Source: CAVUMR01 sp963742715
GTDB lineage: Bacteria; Actinomycetota; Actinomycetes; Mycobacteriales; Micromonosporaceae
Assembly (NCBI GenBank): GCA_963742715.1
Contig: CAVUMR010000002.1
Location: 2,170,001 to 2,234,000 of the forward strand
Reading direction: 5' to 3'
Length of the DNA: 64,000 nt
The notes under the pieces are model-generated. The model was given only the letters and a program-made list of their open reading frames with translations, had not been told where the DNA came from and ran no database searches. This document shows positions 51,301 to 58,196 of this stretch, one piece after another; the first letter of the stretch is position 1; each line of letters begins with the position of its first letter. A program made the position numbers and the translations under genes.

Positions 51301-52647
51301 GAAGCAGATCGAGATGTCCATCGCGGTGATGACGAACTCGACCGAGCGGGTGAACCGGTCGCTGTCGAAGCTTCCGTCGTCGCGGAGGAACTTCAGCAGG
51401 TTCAGGCTGGCCAGGTTGCACGACGAGTTGTCCAGGTGCATGTACTCGCTGCACGGGTTCGACGCGGTGATCCGGCCGCTCTCCGGGCAGGTGTGCCAGT
51501 CGTTGATCGTGCTGTCGTACTGGATGCCCGGGTCCGCGCACTCCCACGCGGCCGTGGCCATCTTGCCGAACAGCTCCCGGGCATCGACCTCCTCGACCGT
51601 TCCGCCGTCCAGCCGCCCGCGCAGGGCGAACCGGTCGCCGTCCTCGACGGCGTGCATGAACTCGTCGGACACGCGTACCGAGTTGTTGGCGTTCTGGTAC
51701 TGCACGCTGACGATGTCCGAGCCACCGAGGTCCATGTCGAACCCGGCGTCCCGCAGCGCGCGGATCTTGTCCTCCTCGCGCGCCTTGGTGGTGATGAACT
51801 CCTCCACGTCGGGGTGGTCCACGTCGAGGATGACCATCTTCGCGGCCCGGCGGGTGGCCCCACCGGACTTGATGGTGCCGGCGCTCGCGTCCGCGCCGCG
51901 CATGAAGCTGACCGGGCCGGACGCGGTGCCGCCGGAGGAGAGCAGCTCCTTGCTGGCCCGGATGCGGGACAGGTTCACCCCCGAACCGGACCCGCCTTTG
52001 AAGATCAGACCCTCTTCCTTGTACCAGTCGAGAATCGAGTCCATCGAGTCGTCGACCGACAGGATGAAGCAGGCGCTGACCTGCTGCGGCGAGGGTGTAC
52101 CGACGTTGAACCAGACCGGCGAGTTGAAGCTGAACACCTGGTGCAGCAGCATCCAGGTCAGCTCGTGCTCGAAGATCTCGGCGTCCTGGCTGGACGCGAA
52201 GTATCCGTGCTGCTCGCCGGCCGCGCGGTAGGTCTTGACCACCCGGTCGATGAGCTGCTTGAGGCTCCACTCCCGCTCGGGCGTACCGACCGCGCCGCGG
52301 AAGTACTTCGTGGTGACGATGTTCGCCGAGTTCACCGTCCAGAAGTCGGGGAACTCCACGCCACGCTGCTCGAAGTTGATCGAGCCGTCGCGCCAGTTCG
52401 TCATCACGACGTCGCGGCGCTCCCAGCTGACCTCGTCGTACGGGTGTACGCCCTCGGTCGTCCAGACCCGCGCGACGGTGAGAACGGCGCGGTCCACGGG
52501 CTGCGTACGGTCGATCCCGGCGCTGGCGGACGAGCTGGCCACCGGGCCGTCACCCCCCTGACCTCGACGCGCCGGCGCTTCGGTCGCCTGGCCGCGCACT
52601 GGCCCTGTACCGGCCGCGTCGGGCGGCGTGCCCCCTGCCTCCGTCAT
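48391..52647 (-). CDS. nrdJ: Vitamin-B12-dependent ribonucleotide reductase (class II) with intein
   Basis: Adenosylcobalamin-dependent reductase making deoxynucleotides without oxygen dependence; 1418 residues as translated, 989 after removal of a 429-residue intein. The core shows N-S-P-V-W-F-N, the thiyl-radical region N-P-C-S-E-Y (Cys399) and D-N-S-S-C-N-L-A-S-L-N-L. The intein interrupts A-P-T-G / T-I-G-L-M-M. The C-terminus has a redox/zinc cysteine set C-F-T-C-G and C-Y-V-C-E-G-C-G, ending G-C-S. ATG 52647 is preceded by AGGGGGAG. nrdR lies 127 bases upstream in the same direction and should repress the unit according to dATP/ATP levels. Confidence 0.96.
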   Translation of the reverse strand: MTEAGGTPPDAAGTGPVRGQATEAPARRGQGGDGPVASSSASAGIDRTQPVDRAVLTVARVWTTEGVHPYDEVSWERRDVVMTNWRDGSINFEQRGVEFPDFWTVNSANIVTTKYFRGAVGTPEREWSLKQLIDRVVKTYRAAGEQHGYFASSQDAEIFEHELTWMLLHQVFSFNSPVWFNVGTPSPQQVSACFILSVDDSMDSILDWYKEEGLIFKGGSGSGVNLSRIRASKELLSSGGTASGPVSFMRGADASAGTIKSGGATRRAAKMVILDVDHPDVEEFITTKAREEDKIRALRDAGFDMDLGGSDIVSVQYQNANNSVRVSDEFMHAVEDGDRFALRGRLDGGTVEEVDARELFGKMATAAWECADPGIQYDSTINDWHTCPESGRITASNPCSEYMHLDNSSCNLASLNLLKFLRDDGSFDSDRFTRSVEFVITAMDISICFADFPTQKIGETTRAYRQLGIGYANLGALLMATGHAYDSDGGRALAAAITSLMTGTAYRRSAELAAVVGPYEGYARNADAHQRVMRKHAAANDAVRSVGTDDAEILRTASVQWQECLRVGEQNGWRNSQASVLAPTGCLTGDTLVSSDRGLVRLSELGDVYGDRWQDLELTVSTDEGPRQATKFFVNGEEPTRRIVTSGGYRIQGTLAHRIKVVDATTGAWEWKRLADVASGDVVPMQLGVLVGEPRVVPLPVLDQAYYAGDRHLRVPETVTDELAELVGYFMGDGSLHAKGIRLCVADTDLDVAERIGVLAKALFGIEPAVTPKEGYREVTLQSVRLARWWRAAGFGKTLPSADHVGKGWAPRVPSAILETNNVEVYAGFLRGLFEADGAVVSGVPSVSTASAAFAAEIRTMLLTLGMVTTTRLTTSGFGGDIHQVRLRNLEHAIAFDEIVGFIGERKASKLVVEPTQTGNRDRIVLPRPVWDEFVSYGHELRGPVVQSLGKTGGVPRSVAMRLYAENGDPRLAHALGYVYESVAANEDGGVQPTYDLSVPDNVTYVASGFVSHNTIGLMMGCDTTGIEPDLALVKFKKLVGGGSMQIVNQTVSRALRTLGYQDEQIEAIVEYIAEHGHVVDAPGLRQEHYSVFDCAMGERSIKPMGHVRMMAAVQPFISGAISKTVNMPESATVAEIEEIYSQGWKLGLKALAIYRDNCKVGQPLSSAKKSAPAATAAVDKQVEYRPVRKRLPKSRPSMTTKFSVGGAEGFMIASSYPDDGLGEVFLKMSKQGSTLAGIMDAFSVAISIGLQYGVPLEKYIAKFTNMRFEPAGMTDDPDIRIAASVLDYIFRRLALDFLSYERRAELGILTSAERTAQVRGEDPASAHNDDNVDLEGLAVSAPIESTAAHADPDGNERTPATRTESQGRPAAGSSTELLEAVQGKAADAPLCFTCGTKMRPAGSCYVCEGCGSTSGCS
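49606..50892 (-). mobile_element. Intein in NrdJ with LAGLIDADG homing endonuclease
   Basis: 429-residue protein-splicing element, nrdJ residues 586-1014. It begins C-L-T-G-D-T-L-V (block A, Cys1), has a block B G-T-L-A-H (His72), and ends V-S-H-N (block G, His428, Asn429) followed by Thr as the +1 residue. Between them are two LAGLIDADG motifs, L-V-G-Y-F-M-G-D-G near 141-149 and L-R-G-L-F-E-A-D-G near 245-253, both with the catalytic Asp, so the endonuclease looks intact. The insertion point A-P-T-G / T-I-G is a conserved phosphate-binding-type loop of the reductase. Splicing is predicted, not shown. Confidence 0.93.
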
Positions 52648-52774
52648 GCTCTCCCCCTTGTTGATCGACCTACGCCGCACTCTGATCCCCACTGTCCGTT
52701 CCGTCTGGTGTCGTCTTCGCGCCCGCCGCAGGACGCGGTACTCCGTTCGCCCGACCGCGGCGCGAACGGTTCGG

Positions 52775-53401
52775 TCAAGCCCGGTTTCGCGGCCCCGGCG
52801 AGCGGTCGGAGCCGTTGACCGCACCGACCGGCTGTTCGGTCACGTGCCCGGCCGTGCCGGTCGGGCCGCTCGGATCGGCGGCCCCGTCGTCCCTGTTCGC
52901 CGACCCGGCCGGCCGGCTCCCGCCGTCGACCTCGGTCGGGTTCCCAGCCGCGGGTGGATGGTCGCCGCGCAACGCCTTGATCTCCGCTTCGAAGTCGTCC
53001 AACGACTCGAACGAGCGGTACACGCTGGCGAACCGCAGGTAGGCAACCTCGTCCAGCTCGCGCAGTGGACCGAGGATGGCCAGTCCGACGTCCTGGCTCG
53101 GTACCTCGGCCGCACCGCGGGCCCGGATGGTCTCCTCGACCCGCTGGCCCAGTACGGCGAGCGCGTCATCGTCCAGCGGCCGGCCCTGGAATGCCTTCCG
53201 TACGCCAGACATGATCTTGGTCCGACTGAACGGCTCGGTCACGCCGCTGCGCTTGACCACAGCGAGGACAGCTTCCTCGACCGTGGTGAACCGGCGACCG
53301 CACTCCGGGCAGGACCGGCGGCGGCGGATCAACTGGCCGTCCTCGGCCTCACGGGAGTCGACGACACGCGAGTCGGGGTGCCGACAGTACGGGCATCGCA
53401 T
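52775..53401 (-). CDS. nrdR: Transcriptional repressor NrdR
   Basis: Nucleotide-sensing repressor of ribonucleotide reductase genes, 208 residues. The zinc ribbon uses Cys3, Cys6, Cys31 and Cys34, and the ATP-cone covers about residues 46-136 (V-V-K-R-S-G-x-x-E-P-F to Y-L-R-F-A-S-V-Y). The tail from about 155 to 208 is an Asp/Gly/Pro-rich extension beyond the usual 150-170 residues. GGGAGG lies 9 bases ahead of the ATG. It precedes nrdJ in the same direction. Its own promoter region holds NrdR-box-like and DnaA-box-like sequences. Confidence 0.95.
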   Translation of the reverse strand: MRCPYCRHPDSRVVDSREAEDGQLIRRRRSCPECGRRFTTVEEAVLAVVKRSGVTEPFSRTKIMSGVRKAFQGRPLDDDALAVLGQRVEETIRARGAAEVPSQDVGLAILGPLRELDEVAYLRFASVYRSFESLDDFEAEIKALRGDHPPAAGNPTEVDGGSRPAGSANRDDGAADPSGPTGTAGHVTEQPVGAVNGSDRSPGPRNRA

Positions 53402-53542
53402 CGCCGCACACCTCCCCTCCCGATCGACCCGAAAACGGGTTCTGCTGCACCACATCGGGCTGCTCCGGGCAAATCACTGTGTACTCCGCTGTGGAGCGGT
53501 TGTGTACAACTAGCCCTTGCCTGTGGAGCGTGAACCCCAACC

Positions 53543-53551
53543 TGTGGACAA
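53543..53551 (-). promoter_or_regulatory. DnaA box upstream of nrdR
   Basis: The minus strand reads TTGTCCACA, the form of DnaA box reported as consensus in Streptomyces. It lies about 140 bases ahead of the nrdR start. Two further CTGTGGA cores occur at about 53489 and 53521. Confidence 0.5.
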
Positions 53552-53569
53552 CTTACAGCCGTGTAACTA

Positions 53570-53579
53570 CTAGATGTAG
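53570..53579 (-). promoter_or_regulatory. NrdR-box-like sequence upstream of nrdR
   Basis: The minus strand reads CTACATCTAG, matching eight of ten positions of the NrdR-box core CwAtATaTwG. A weaker related sequence lies at 53504-53513. NrdR normally needs two boxes at a helical spacing, which is not clear here. Confidence 0.45.
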
Positions 53580-53733
53580 GGGTCGACCGTATGCCGCGGA
53601 TTCCGGATACGCAAGCACAACGGCCTCCATCGGGCGTGTCGTCCGGCACACCCGCTCGGCCGGCGTGTCGCGCGCCGGTTCGGGGCCGGCAGCCGCTCCA
53701 TCGGGGCCGGTTCCCGCGGCGATTCCGCGCGTA

Positions 53734-53883
53734 GTCGGCCGCTCACGGGGGGTCGGCCGCTCGCCGGGCGTCGTTGACGGGCGCTCACAGGGAGTCGGCC
53801 GCACGCCGGGCGTCGGCCGCACGCCGGGCGTCGGCCGCTCACCGGGTGTCGACCGCTCACCGGGCGTCGACCACTCGCCGGGC
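53734..53883. repeat. 18-bp minisatellite upstream of nrdR
   Basis: About seven units of the type GTCGGCCGCACGCCGGGC starting at 53734, with one 24-base variant in the middle (53770-53793) and five contiguous units from 53794. The units diverge at positions 5, 9-10 and 12. Confidence 0.87.
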
Positions 53884-54040
53884 GTCGTCGCGCGACGCGG
53901 CACGCGGGCCGCCGACAGTGATCGCCGACGTGATCGCCGGTCGGATTGCCGGTGGGATCACCCGCACGACGATCGTCCGGGCGCGCCGGCGGTCAGCGGT
54001 GGCCAGGCACGCGCAGCCCCTGCCCCGGGTGCGCCGGCGG

Positions 54041-54637
54041 TCAGCGGTGGGCGGGCACGCGCAGCCGCTGCCCCGCGTAGACCGTGTAGCCGTCGAGGTG
54101 ATTGAGGCGCCGGATCTCTTCGATCGCACTGAACCGGTCCTCGGACGGAAGCTGCCGGGCCGCCACGGACCACAGCGTGTCGCCGGGTCCGACGACGATG
54201 GTGGGGCTCGGCTTCGCCGGCTCGGCCGCCTGACTCGCCACCGCGATCGTTCCCACCGCCGCGCAGGCCATCACGATCAGCGTGATCAGCAGGGCCAACC
54301 GGCCGCGCCGGGTCAACCGCACCGGACGCGACCCGCCGTGGTGGGCCCGGCGGTCGGCCGCACGTCGGCGAGCCAGCCCCAGGTCTGCCACTCGTGGATC
54401 GACTACCCCCGGGGCGGCTGGGCCCCGCCCGTCACCGGGCCGTCCGCCGCCGATCAGACCAGTGACCCCGGCGCGCGATTCGGACGTGGGGCCGGAGGAG
54501 CCGGAACACCGGATCGGCGCGGAGCGCGGCGCGAGCCCCACCTGTGCGCGTCGCGCATCACCGCGCGACGTCGGCCGCCGCCGCTGCACGTCGCCGCGCC
54601 GCGGGCCGGTGATCCGGAACGGGTGCTCGGACGGCAT
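54041..54637 (-). CDS. LysM-domain membrane protein, probable SOS cell-division suppressor
   Basis: 198-residue protein with a basic, disordered N-terminal 110 residues, one transmembrane helix (about 118-138) and a C-terminal extracytoplasmic LysM domain (about 148-197: G-D-T-L-W-S-V-A, N-H-L-D-G-Y, L-R-V-P). LysM binds peptidoglycan. In Mycobacterium (Rv2719c/ChiZ), Bacillus (YneA) and Corynebacterium (DivS) a protein encoded divergently from lexA is SOS-induced and delays division; this one has the same position and design. A perfect SOS box lies 17 bases ahead of the ATG. GGGAGG precedes the start. Confidence 0.85.
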   Translation of the reverse strand: MPSEHPFRITGPRRGDVQRRRPTSRGDARRAQVGLAPRSAPIRCSGSSGPTSESRAGVTGLIGGGRPGDGRGPAAPGVVDPRVADLGLARRRAADRRAHHGGSRPVRLTRRGRLALLITLIVMACAAVGTIAVASQAAEPAKPSPTIVVGPGDTLWSVAARQLPSEDRFSAIEEIRRLNHLDGYTVYAGQRLRVPAHR

Positions 54638-54653
54638 GATTACCTCCCACGAA

Positions 54654-54669
54654 TCGAACAGGAGTTCGA
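54654..54669. promoter_or_regulatory. SOS (LexA) box, perfect
   Basis: TCGAACAGGAGTTCGA fits the actinobacterial/Bacillus-type LexA palindrome TCGAAC-n4-GTTCGA without mismatch. It lies just upstream of the LysM gene. Confidence 0.92.
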
Positions 54670-54733
54670 TCGAACGTACGTACGATGTGTACCAGGGGGG
54701 TCCGACAAAATCCAGAAACACGCGGCGCGCCGT

Positions 54734-54749
54734 TCGAACAGGTGTTTGA
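54734..54749. promoter_or_regulatory. SOS (LexA) box, one mismatch
   Basis: TCGAACAGGTGTTTGA matches TCGAAC-n4-GTTCGA except one base. It is 80 bases from the first box, closer to lexA (135 bases ahead of the start), and fits LexA autoregulation. Confidence 0.88.
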
Positions 54750-54883
54750 AAGTGCCGTGATGCGGCGCTAGCGTCACCAGGAACGTGATCAACGGCAGAC
54801 GACGGCGAATGCGAGTCAATGCCCGTTCCGCCCGAAGCAGGCCGATGTCATCGCGGCACACCGCGTCGACCAGGGAGGACTCT

Positions 54884-55666
54884 GTGGCAACCGAGGACCA
54901 GCGAGGCAGCAACCGGAGCGGCCGGCGGTCCGCGTCGCGGGCGGTCGCGCCCACCGATGCTTCAGATGCCTCCGACGAAGCCGGTCCGCCGGTCGCCACC
55001 GGCATTTCCGAGGTTGTCGCGGCGTTCCCCGATATCGCGTCCGAGGAACTTTCGCCGCGGCAGCGGCGAATTCTCGAGGTGATCCGGGATTCGGTCGAAC
55101 GGCGGGGCTATCCGCCGAGCGTGCGCGAGATCGGTGACGCGGTCGGGCTCGCCTCGCCGTCCAGCGTGGCGTACCAGATGAGCGTCCTGCAGCGTCGCGG
55201 CTACCTGCGTCGGGTGCCCAACCGGCCGCGTGCGGTGGACGTCCGTCCGCCCGAGCTCGACCAGGTGGACGAGACGGCCGATGCCAGGCCACAGCCGGCA
55301 TACGTGCCGCTGGTCGGCCGGATCGCCGCTGGTGGACCGATTCTCGCCGAGCAAGCGGTCGAGGAGGTGTTCCCGCTCCCCCGGGAGCTGGTCGGCGAGG
55401 GAACGCTGTTCCTGCTGCGGGTCACCGGTGACTCGATGGTGGACGCGGCGATCTGCGACGGCGACTTCGTGGTGGTACGGCAACAGCCGGTGGCCGAAAA
55501 TGGCGACATCGTGGCCGCCATGCTCGAGGGCGAAGCGACGGTGAAGACCTACCGCCGGCGCGACAAGCACGTGTGGCTGCTGCCGCAGAACCCGGCGTAC
55601 GAGCCGATCCCGGGTGACGAGGCGACCATCCTCGGTCGGGTCGTCACGGTCCTGCGACGCATGTGA
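54884..55666 (+). CDS. lexA: SOS repressor LexA
   Basis: Repressor of the DNA-damage response, 260 residues. The N-terminal 45 residues are an extra disordered segment. The winged helix-turn-helix follows (L-S-P-R-Q-R-R-I-L, P-S-V-R-E-I-G-D-A-V-G-L). The autocleavage site A-A-G-G near V-G-R-I, catalytic Ser in G-D-S-M-V-D-A and Lys in A-T-V-K-T-Y are all present. GTG 54884 has AGGGAGG 6 bases upstream; earlier in-frame ATG codons lack a ribosome site. Divergent from the LysM gene with two SOS boxes between. Confidence 0.95.
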   Translation: MATEDQRGSNRSGRRSASRAVAPTDASDASDEAGPPVATGISEVVAAFPDIASEELSPRQRRILEVIRDSVERRGYPPSVREIGDAVGLASPSSVAYQMSVLQRRGYLRRVPNRPRAVDVRPPELDQVDETADARPQPAYVPLVGRIAAGGPILAEQAVEEVFPLPRELVGEGTLFLLRVTGDSMVDAAICDGDFVVVRQQPVAENGDIVAAMLEGEATVKTYRRRDKHVWLLPQNPAYEPIPGDEATILGRVVTVLRRM

Positions 55667-55800
55667 CCGGGACCGGACAGAACCCGAGGTGACCGGCTCA
55701 CGGGAGGCGGCGGCATGCCGCCGACTCCGCTACACGTGACCACCGCCGCGCGGGACGCTGGTGGAGGGGACCGCACGGGCCGCCACGAGCCCGCGGCCGG

Positions 55801-57810
55801 CTAGCGGAGACGGCGCCTGATCGGCGGCGGATCGTCGTCGTTCTCCCAGCTCAGCGCAGGCGCGGCACCACGCGCCGGTGGCTCCGGTCCGCCCCACGCC
55901 GAGTTGTCCCGATCGTCATCGGGCGGCTCGCTGGCTCCGGTCCAGGCAGGTCCGGCCGCAGCACCGCGACCACCGGGCCCGCCACGGCCGCCGTTCTCCC
56001 CGGCACGGGGGTCACCCCCACGGGGATCACCGGAACGATCAGCGCCGCGGAACCCACCGGTGGTCTGATCCCAGCCGCCACCTGAGTCACGGTCCGGCTG
56101 GGGGGCGGGTCGGCGCCCGTACACCGTCGCCCGGGGCGTCGGGCGCGGCGCCGGAGGGGCATCGTCATCCGGCCGGCCGAACCCGGGCGGGACATCCCGC
56201 CGCGGCAGTCCGGGGGGCCGCTCACCGTAGTCACGGGCACCGGAGGTGTACACACCACCGCGGACCGGCGCGCGACCGGGCGGAGGTACCGGCGCGGCAC
56301 CCGGAACCTGCGCGGCACCCGGAACCTGCGCGGCACCCGGAACCGGCCGGCCGGACTCCGTCCAACCGGCACCGGAGTCCTGCTGGTGGCCGGCTGTCGC
56401 CGGCTGTGCCCCGCGACCGTAGGTCGTACCGCCGTAGGTACCCGGATAGCCGTTGACGCCGCCGGGCACCTCACCGGGACGGCGCGGATCGTCACCGAGC
56501 CGGCGCGGATCCGCCCTCGGGTCGCCACGCGGCGGCTGGTCGTCCCAGTCGGGACCGCTGTCCCACCGGCCGGCCGGAGCGCCGTCCGGGTCCAGCCCGC
56601 CCGACGGGCCGTCAACGGGATCGAGATCGGAGTCCGGGTCGTCCAGATCGTCCTGGCCACCGGCGCGACGGGCGCGCCGGATACCGAGGATTCCGGCGAC
56701 GAGCAGGATGAGCCCGATGACACCGACACCGATGATGATGTTGGTGATATCCCGCAGGCTCAGCCGGTCGAGGATGCCGCGCTCGGCTGAGGCCTGCGAC
56801 GGCGCCGCTCCCGAGGTGGGTGGCGGCGGCAGGGCCGGCGTGTACCGCAGCAGCACCGGACTCTCGTCGATGTCCTCGGTGTCCGACACCGTGACGAAGA
56901 ACCGGCTGTCCGGCGTGTACGTGATCGACTCACCGAACGGCTCGTTCGGCAGCGCGGTACGCCGCGGCTTGCCGGACTTGATCGCGGCGACGACATCACC
57001 GTTCGGCACGTCCCACTCGTACGCGTCGGTGTACGTACGGAGCACGACCTTCTTGCCGTCCGGCGACACCGCGCCGCTGGTCACGACCACCTGTCCGGGC
57101 GGACCGATCCCACCGGGCGTACCGGTGTTGGTCATGGTGAACGTGCCGACCTTCTGCAGCGGCACGCCCTGCTCGGAGTTGGGCACCAACGCTGACGTCG
57201 GCTGGTACAGCCCGGCGGTGCGCAGATCCTTCGTCACGATCAGCGGCATGCCGTTGGCCAGCAGCAGGACCGCTTCGGCGTCGTGCGGGCCGTCCGGGTA
57301 CCGCACCCGGTAGATCGTCGGCTCGTCCGAGTTCGGCGACACCTTCCAGAACGCCACGGTCGACCGTTGCCGGTCGTTGTCGCCGATGTCGGCGATCCAC
57401 AGCGTGCCGTCCTTGGCGCGGGTCAGGTCCTCCGGATCGTTCGGATCCCGGAAGCTGGTGAACGTGTCCACCACCTGGCACTTCGTGTCCAGGTAGAAAA
57501 CCTTGATCGCGTCGCCACCGTCGTTGATGACCGCGTAGCCGTGTGCGGTGGCGACCATCCCGCTGATCGCGAACGGCCGCTCGTCGGTGATCTGGCAGAG
57601 CTTCTGGCCGGCCCGCGCCGCCGGGGAGGGCGCGCCGCTGCCCGGGCTCGGCCCGGTGATCGGATCAGCGCTGGCCGGTACGACCGCGAGAGCGCCCACA
57701 GCCAGCACGATCGACACTGTGAGTAACCGAGCGTACCTGCGGCGTTCCGGACGAGCACTGGCCATGGGTCGCCGCTGGCGGCGGTGTGGCAGGGCGGCTG
57801 AGCCGGTCAT
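55801..57810 (-). CDS. Membrane-anchored extracytoplasmic propeller-like protein with disordered tail
   Basis: 669-residue protein. A basic n-region and signal segment (about residues 25-48, ending A-S-A-D-P) lead into about 310 extracellular residues with repeating strand patterns such as D-G-T-L-W-I-A-D-I-G-D-N and S-P-D-G-K-K-V-V-L-R-T-Y, suggesting a beta-propeller. A transmembrane helix near residues 380-400 (I-I-I-G-V-G-V-I-G-L-I-L-L-V-A-G) is followed by 260 disordered, Pro/Gly/Asp/Arg-rich cytoplasmic residues with P-G-A-A-Q-V repeats. Function unknown. A protein of this kind lies beside lexA in mycobacteria (Rv2721c). ATG 57810 is preferred (GGGGAG upstream); ATG 57765 is an alternative. 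Confidence 0.72.
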   Translation of the reverse strand: MTGSAALPHRRQRRPMASARPERRRYARLLTVSIVLAVGALAVVPASADPITGPSPGSGAPSPAARAGQKLCQITDERPFAISGMVATAHGYAVINDGGDAIKVFYLDTKCQVVDTFTSFRDPNDPEDLTRAKDGTLWIADIGDNDRQRSTVAFWKVSPNSDEPTIYRVRYPDGPHDAEAVLLLANGMPLIVTKDLRTAGLYQPTSALVPNSEQGVPLQKVGTFTMTNTGTPGGIGPPGQVVVTSGAVSPDGKKVVLRTYTDAYEWDVPNGDVVAAIKSGKPRRTALPNEPFGESITYTPDSRFFVTVSDTEDIDESPVLLRYTPALPPPPTSGAAPSQASAERGILDRLSLRDITNIIIGVGVIGLILLVAGILGIRRARRAGGQDDLDDPDSDLDPVDGPSGGLDPDGAPAGRWDSGPDWDDQPPRGDPRADPRRLGDDPRRPGEVPGGVNGYPGTYGGTTYGRGAQPATAGHQQDSGAGWTESGRPVPGAAQVPGAAQVPGAAPVPPPGRAPVRGGVYTSGARDYGERPPGLPRRDVPPGFGRPDDDAPPAPRPTPRATVYGRRPAPQPDRDSGGGWDQTTGGFRGADRSGDPRGGDPRAGENGGRGGPGGRGAAAGPAWTGASEPPDDDRDNSAWGGPEPPARGAAPALSWENDDDPPPIRRRLR

Positions 57811-58196
57811 CCGGCTACCACTCCCCGCGACGATCCGGTGCCCGACCACGCTGTATATCGCGCGTGCGCCATCCACCGGCCGGCGGAGGGCGAGAGCGAT
57901 CCGCGGCGGCACGCTGGCCGCCGCAAGATCGATGCCGATCTCCCCCGCACGTCGCCAAGTCTGACAGAGGGAAGCACGCATCGGACAGCCGGTCCACGAA
58001 CGTACGGGAACACTGAGGGTAGCGACGCGACCGGATGGGTGTACCGAATCGCACCGATCCCGGACTTCATCCGGTCTGCCAGCGCAAACCCTCTGGCTGT
58101 ACGTGTTGGAGTGATTTGTACCGCTTCCGCCGGTGCGGCCCGAACGCCCAGGCGCAAGCACCCGGGCAACAAGGACCCGGGCAGCCCGACAATCCG
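57811..58196. other. Intergenic region between propeller-like gene and hflX
   Basis: 386 bases between same-strand genes. The only repeated element is a doubled ACCCGGGCA/G near 58160-58180. No gene, RNA or strong hairpin is recognised; it probably carries the promoter of the propeller-like gene. Confidence 0.45.

Larger units (their letters stand above)
53402..54040. other. Long intergenic region: nrdR promoter and minisatellite
   Basis: 639 bases without a convincing gene. The part next to nrdR (53402-53600) is lower in GC and holds the DnaA-like and NrdR-like sites. The part from 53734 to 53883 is an 18-base minisatellite. Open frames through it are repeats of Pro/Thr/Arg or Ala/Arg/Ser and look incidental. 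Confidence 0.55.

Noticed and set aside
53553..53903. 116-codon minus-strand open frame rich in P-T-P-G-V/E-R repeats
   Set aside because: It is produced by the 18-base minisatellite, has no ribosome site, and continues into the low-GC nrdR promoter zone. Equal-length frames exist on the other strand.
55700..55725. GGCGGCATGCCGCC palindrome after lexA as a terminator
   Set aside because: The stem is only six pairs with a two-base centre and would be weak in such GC-rich DNA. I cannot separate it from chance.
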